This document shows, one piece after another, positions 43,080 through 45,562 of a DNA stretch of 45,562 nucleotides (position 1 is its first letter; the number at the start of each line of letters is the position of its first letter). A program made the translations under genes and the position numbers. The DNA is from Paraburkholderia solitsugae (GTDB taxonomy: Bacteria > Pseudomonadota > Gammaproteobacteria > Burkholderiales > Burkholderiaceae): the NCBI RefSeq assembly GCF_013177695.1, contig NZ_WOEY01000020.1:1-45562 (forward strand), in the 5' to 3' direction. The notes beneath the pieces were generated by a model. It searched no databases. It was not told the origin of the DNA and saw only the letters and a program-made list of their open reading frames with translations.

Positions 43080-44321
43080 TTACGCCGCTTCCAACGCCCA
43101 CTCGACATGCTCGCGCACCACGGCGGAAGGGTCCTCGGCGCGTAACTTCAGCGCGTGAACAATCGCCTCGCGCGCATCCGCGCTCAAACTTTCCGACGAG
43201 GCCCGCAACGCATTGCCCATCCCCACCGCCAGATTGCGCAGCCAGCTCTCATAGCCGATGCGCCGAATCGCACTCCCCTGCATCCGCGTATCGAACTCCT
43301 CCGCGCTCCATGCAAACAGCTCGACCAGCGTCGCGCGATCGAGCCCGTGCCGCACGTCAAAATCGACGACCGGCGCAGCCTGCGCAAATTTGTTCCACGG
43401 ACAGACGAGCTGGCAATCGTCGCAGCCATACACACGATTACCGATCAGCGGCCGCATTTCCAGGGGAATATTGCCCTTCAATTCGATCGTCAGATACGAA
43501 ATACAGAGGCGTGCATCGACCTTATAGGGCGCCACGATCGCACCCGTCGGGCATGCGCCGATGCAGCGCGCGCAACTGCCGCAATGCGAGCCCGGTGTTT
43601 CGGGCGCATCGTTGGGCGAAGTCTCGGCATCGGTGGGCAACGGCACGTCGACATAGATTTCGCCGAGAAAAAACAGCGAACCGGCATCGCGCTGCAGCAG
43701 CAACGTGTGCTTGCCGCGCCAGCCGATGCCGGCCTTCTGGGCCAGTTCTACTTCGAGCACCGGCGCCGAATCGGTAAATACGCGGTAGCCGAACGCGCCG
43801 ATCTCCGCCTCGATTTTCTCGGCCAGATGTTGCAGACGGTTACGCATCACCTTGTGATAATCGCGGCCCCGCGCATAGATCGACACCACCGCAGCCGACG
43901 GGTCCGCGAGCCGCGCATGCTCGGCTGCGCGCCAGTCTTGCGGTGCGAGCGGCGTGTCCTGCAAAGCGCTTTCGTGCGCCTTTCCACTCAATGTCTGAGC
44001 GGGCAAATAGGCGATGCGCGCGGTAATCACACGTCGCGTGCCGGCCACAAGCTCGGCGGGGCGCGCGCGTTTCATACCGTGTTTCGCCATATAATCCATC
44101 TCGCCGTGGCAACCCGCGTCCAGCCATGCTGCAAGCGGCGCTTCGGCGGCGGAGAGATCGGTGTCGCTGATACCGATCGCCCCGAAACCCAGTTCACGGC
44201 CCCACTTTTTGATGTTGAGCGCGAGCGCATTCAGCGCCGCTTCATCGAAATGACGCTCGGCACGCACATCGTCGTTAGACGCAGGCGTGCAGGAAACAGG
44301 GGACTCCGGACTTCGGTTCAT
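43080..44321 (-). CDS. queG: Epoxyqueuosine reductase
   Basis: A cytosolic iron-sulfur, cobalamin-dependent enzyme of 413 residues that makes the last step to queuosine in tRNA. Two [4Fe-4S] clusters are shown by CGSCARCIGACP and by CDDCQLVCP, together with CISYLTIE. The N-terminal cobalamin-binding part has ARGRDYHKVMRNRLQHLAEKIE and FTDSAPVLEVELAQKAGIGWRGKHTLLL. The C-terminal HEAT-like segment is normal. Translation could begin at the GTG at 44324 or the ATG at 44321. Its start lies only 17 bp from the divergent tsaE start, so the promoters must overlap the coding regions. Confidence 0.95.
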   Translation of the reverse strand: MNRSPESPVSCTPASNDDVRAERHFDEAALNALALNIKKWGRELGFGAIGISDTDLSAAEAPLAAWLDAGCHGEMDYMAKHGMKRARPAELVAGTRRVITARIAYLPAQTLSGKAHESALQDTPLAPQDWRAAEHARLADPSAAVVSIYARGRDYHKVMRNRLQHLAEKIEAEIGAFGYRVFTDSAPVLEVELAQKAGIGWRGKHTLLLQRDAGSLFFLGEIYVDVPLPTDAETSPNDAPETPGSHCGSCARCIGACPTGAIVAPYKVDARLCISYLTIELKGNIPLEMRPLIGNRVYGCDDCQLVCPWNKFAQAAPVVDFDVRHGLDRATLVELFAWSAEEFDTRMQGSAIRRIGYESWLRNLAVGMGNALRASSESLSADAREAIVHALKLRAEDPSAVVREHVEWALEAA

Positions 44322-44338
44322 CACGCCATTTTACGAGA

Positions 44339-44947
44339 ATGCCCGTCAATCCTGATCTCGCGATCCAACCGCCCGCCGATGTCCTGCTCGAACGCTCCTT
44401 CGCGCTCGCGGACGAGGCCGCCACCCATGCATTCGGCGAGCGCTTCGCCCGGGCGATCGAAAGCGTGCGCGCGTTGCAGCACAACCCGCGGCAGGAAGTG
44501 CAGCAAAAAGCGCAACAACGCGCGCCGGGCGCTGCGGATGATCAGGCATTCCACGGACTGCAAGTACAACTCGTCGGCGACCTCGGCGCGGGCAAAACCA
44601 CGCTCGTGCGCGCGACCTTGCGTGGCCTCGGCCACACCGGCCGCGTGCGCAGTCCTACTTACACACTCGTCGAACCCTATGTGCTCGAGCGGCCCGCCGG
44701 GGAACTCGTGCTCTATCATTTCGATCTGTACAGATTCACCGATCCGGCCGAATGGGCCGACGCGGGCTTTCGCGAGTACTTCGACAACGGCGCCATCTGC
44801 CTCGTCGAATGGCCGCAGCGCGCCGGGCGGCTCCTCGGCGTGCCGGATCTCGTTTTCTCGCTCGACCTGGACAGCGGGGGCGACGGCCGGGTACTCGTCG
44901 CACGGGCATATAGCGAATCAGGAAAGGCATGTCTCGAAAGATGTTGA
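44339..44947 (+). CDS. tsaE: tRNA threonylcarbamoyladenosine synthesis ATPase TsaE
   Basis: A 202-residue ATPase needed with TsaB and TsaD for the t6A modification of ANN-decoding tRNAs. The P-loop is GDLGAGKTT (80-88); RSPTYTLVEPY and VLYHFDLYRF are family marks, as is CLVEWPQRA. The protein is longer than the usual 150-160 residues: an Arg/Gln/Ala-rich insert of about 25 residues (about 48-72) lies before the P-loop. It overlaps the amiC start by 19 bp, giving a tsaE-amiC operon as in many proteobacteria. Confidence 0.94.
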   Translation: MPVNPDLAIQPPADVLLERSFALADEAATHAFGERFARAIESVRALQHNPRQEVQQKAQQRAPGAADDQAFHGLQVQLVGDLGAGKTTLVRATLRGLGHTGRVRSPTYTLVEPYVLERPAGELVLYHFDLYRFTDPAEWADAGFREYFDNGAICLVEWPQRAGRLLGVPDLVFSLDLDSGGDGRVLVARAYSESGKACLERC

Positions 44948-45562
44948 TCAAACCGTTCCGCTCGATCGAATCGGCGGCTACCGCAACGCATAACTGGCGG
45001 CGCCGGCAGATTCTGCGCGCGGGCGCGTCCACGCTGGTGCTCGGCCTTGTCGCTCCGCGTCTCGCATGGGCGAGCTCGGTGCTGGGCGTGCGGGTCTGGC
45101 CGGCGCGCGATTACACGCGGGTGACGATCGAGTCGGATCAGCCTTTGCAAAACACGCAGCAGTTGCTGCAGAGTCCGGACCGGCTGGTGGTCGATCTGAG
45201 TGGCCTCGATCTGGATCAGGCGCTGAAAGATCTGGTGTCGAAAATTACGCCGAACGATCCGCAGATTCAGTCGGTGCGCGTCGGGCAGTATCAGCCGCAC
45301 GTCGTGCGCATGGTGTTCGATCTGAAAGGCTCGGTAAAGCCGCAGGTTTTCACGCTGCCGCCCGTCGGCGCGTACAAATACCGGCTGGTGTTCGACCTGT
45401 ACCCCGCTGTCGCGCCTGATCCATTAATGGATTTGCTCGCACAAACCGAGCGCAAGCAGCAAACGCTAGACGAGAACAATGCGCCGCCCGCCACGCTAAG
45501 CGGCCCGGGCACCACGCCGCCCACCCCCGACAACAGCGAAGCCTTCTTCGAGCGTTACGCGC
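44929..45562 (+). CDS. amiC: N-acetylmuramoyl-L-alanine amidase AmiC, N-terminal part
   Basis: The gene begins at the ATG at 44929 (AGGAAAGG upstream) inside the end of tsaE and runs off the right edge; 211 residues are visible. A twin-arginine-like signal (WRRRQILRAG, then a hydrophobic stretch ending LAWAS) fits Tat export, as in E. coli AmiC. Next comes an AMIN domain (VLGVRVWPARDYTRVTIESD, LVVDLSGLDL, YKYRLVFDLYP) that targets the septum, then a Pro/Thr-rich linker. The zinc amidase domain lies beyond the window. The enzyme would split septal peptidoglycan during cell separation. Confidence 0.92.
   Translation, partial: MSRKMLIKPFRSIESAATATHNWRRRQILRAGASTLVLGLVAPRLAWASSVLGVRVWPARDYTRVTIESDQPLQNTQQLLQSPDRLVVDLSGLDLDQALKDLVSKITPNDPQIQSVRVGQYQPHVVRMVFDLKGSVKPQVFTLPPVGAYKYRLVFDLYPAVAPDPLMDLLAQTERKQQTLDENNAPPATLSGPGTTPPTPDNSEAFFERYA

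Noticed and set aside
43155..44993. A 612-codon plus-strand open frame opposite queG that also spans tsaE
   Set aside because: queG and tsaE are clear enzymes with intact motifs in other frames. The long frame has the biased composition of a shadow and no ribosome binding site.

Overview
The window looks like a chromosomal segment of a high-GC betaproteobacterium of the family Burkholderiaceae, most likely Paraburkholderia or a close relative. This rests on gene neighbourhoods I recognise (lpxK-trm112-kdsB-adk; a DUF3579 gene divergent from argF, then argG; queG-ogt-xerD divergent from tsaE-amiC), on a MocR regulator beside a DUF2917 gene, and on dense GC-rich coding with short gaps. No database search was possible, so genus is inference. 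I see no rRNA, tRNA, CRISPR array, insertion sequence or prophage.

Layout. 1-6.0 kb is accessory: the end of a Gly-rich protein, a Rap1a/Tai-like secreted protein, an aldo/keto reductase, a GntR/UTRA regulator, and a divergent pair made of a CoA-transferase with apparently permuted domain order and a citrate synthase fused to a DNA-binding domain. These two share a 117-bp promoter region carrying four alternating ATCAA/TTGAT half-sites. 5.7-9.2 kb holds DUF2917, a MocR regulator and an MdtD-like drug exporter. 9.5-14.3 kb is a signalling and stress block: a degenerate EAL protein, an ECF41-like sigma factor, a second-copy ClpP and a NYN-LOTUS RNA-processing protein. The gap between the sigma gene and clpP holds two back-to-back promoter-like sequences matching the ECF41 type, suggesting that the sigma factor drives both itself and clpP. 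14.4-18.2 kb holds a glycine-zipper lipoprotein, a small secreted protein and a TPR/O-GlcNAc-transferase-like protein. 18.7-22.3 kb is a four-gene cluster (Tat-exported DsrE-like protein, orphan anion-binding protein, TsdB and TsdA cytochromes) that reads as a periplasmic thiosulfate/tetrathionate module.

22.7-45.5 kb is mainly core housekeeping: sodB, xseA, lpxK, trm112, kdsB, adk, a short-chain dehydrogenase, a SirB1-like protein, murJ, rpsT, DUF3579, argF, argG, murB, yajQ, plsY, ybaK, an acyl-CoA ligase, xerD, ogt, queG, tsaE and the start of amiC. It covers lipid A/KDO supply, peptidoglycan precursor synthesis and flipping, arginine synthesis, phospholipid acylation, tRNA modification and DNA repair.

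The strongest leads for new biology are the ECF41-ClpP divergent unit, the HTH-citrate synthase with its half-site array, the Tsd/DsrE-like cluster, a perfect 16-bp inverted repeat in front of the acyl-CoA ligase, and a hairpin that covers the ribosome binding site of the Rap1a-like gene.
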